A DNA stretch of 7,369 bases from Oceanospirillaceae bacterium (GTDB taxonomy: Bacteria; Pseudomonadota; Gammaproteobacteria; Pseudomonadales; Balneatricaceae), in NCBI GenBank assembly GCA_003497765.1, contig DNNY01000171.1, positions 1 through 7,369 on the forward strand, in the 5' to 3' direction. Position 1 is the stretch's first letter. The number at the start of each line of letters is the position of its first letter. Positions 7,209 to 7,369 of this stretch are shown one piece after another. The notes under the pieces are model-generated. The model had not been told where the DNA came from. It made no database searches and saw only the letters and a program-made list of their open reading frames with translations. Made by a program: the position numbers and the translations under genes.

Positions 7209-7369
7209 TTAATCGTTATATAGCCCTCCATATCTTACCTGCTTGTTTGCTGGTGTTAGGTATTATCTTAGGCTTGGACTTACTATTAGCTATCAGTGAG
7301 GAAGCCGATGCGGTTGATAAAGGCGCTAGTTTTTCTCAAGTGGTGATCTATGTTTTATATACGGCACCC
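7199..7369 (+). CDS. lptG: LPS export ABC transporter permease LptG, 3'-truncated by window edge
   Basis: LptG is the partner of LptF in the LptB2FG lipopolysaccharide extractor. The window holds its first 57 codons and no stop. The start is GTG at 7199, five bases after a perfect AGGAGG, with the frame overlapping the last 10 bases of lptF. The N-terminus reads LINRYIALHILPACLLVLG, comparable to E. coli LptG (VLDRYIGKTIFTTIMMTLF). It begins with the family's amphipathic RYI segment and a first membrane helix at about 12-31, followed by a loop (EEADAVDKG) and the start of the next hydrophobic stretch (FSQVVIYVLYTAP), as in E. coli LptG. The overlap suggests translational coupling, which would help keep the two subunits at equal amounts. 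Family length is about 350-360 residues, so roughly 300 lie outside the window. Confidence 0.93.
   Translation, partial: MGLINRYIALHILPACLLVLGIILGLDLLLAISEEADAVDKGASFSQVVIYVLYTAP

Noticed and set aside
1..7369. Search for mobile elements, CRISPR arrays, tRNA or rRNA genes, defence or biosynthetic islands
   Set aside because: No transposase, integrase, array of spaced repeats, cloverleaf or rRNA segment was recognised; all long genes are conserved housekeeping or general metabolic families.

Overview
This window is a stretch of gammaproteobacterial housekeeping chromosome with five well-recognised genes: valS, holC, pepA, lptF and the start of lptG. It also holds the 3' part of an isocitrate lyase/PEP mutase-superfamily gene. 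The organism call rests on the pepA-holC pair divergent from lptF-lptG, a layout shared by E. coli and Pseudomonas, and on proteins that align well by eye with their E. coli counterparts. Moderate G+C and codon use would fit a marine or environmental gammaproteobacterium, but the genus cannot be set from the sequence alone.

Layout. 1-725 (+): a superfamily enzyme whose N-terminus lies outside the window. 726-997: spacer with a perfect TATAAT at 921-926, probably the valS promoter. 998-3847 (+): valS. 3867-3895: a strong symmetrical hairpin with an A-tract and a T-tract, serving as terminator for both valS and the convergent holC. 3920-4336 (-): holC. 4351-5817 (-): pepA, reading into holC after 14 bases. 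5818-6113: divergent regulatory region. 6114-7208 (+): lptF. 7199 to the window end (+): lptG, overlapping lptF by 10 bases.

How the genes work together. lptF and lptG encode the two membrane subunits of the LptB2FG transporter, which extracts lipopolysaccharide from the inner membrane; their overlap suits a 1:1 complex. pepA encodes leucyl aminopeptidase and holC the chi subunit of DNA polymerase III; they look like one transcript. valS charges tRNA-Val. In E. coli valS follows pepA-holC on the same strand. Here it faces them, with its own promoter and a shared terminator, so a local rearrangement is likely. Three genes in a row (pepA GTG, lptF TTG, lptG GTG) appear to use non-ATG starts.

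No mobile element, CRISPR array, tRNA, rRNA or novel defence or biosynthetic system was seen. The points worth a second look are start-site choice, the valS orientation, leader structures and a protein-like antisense stretch upstream of valS.
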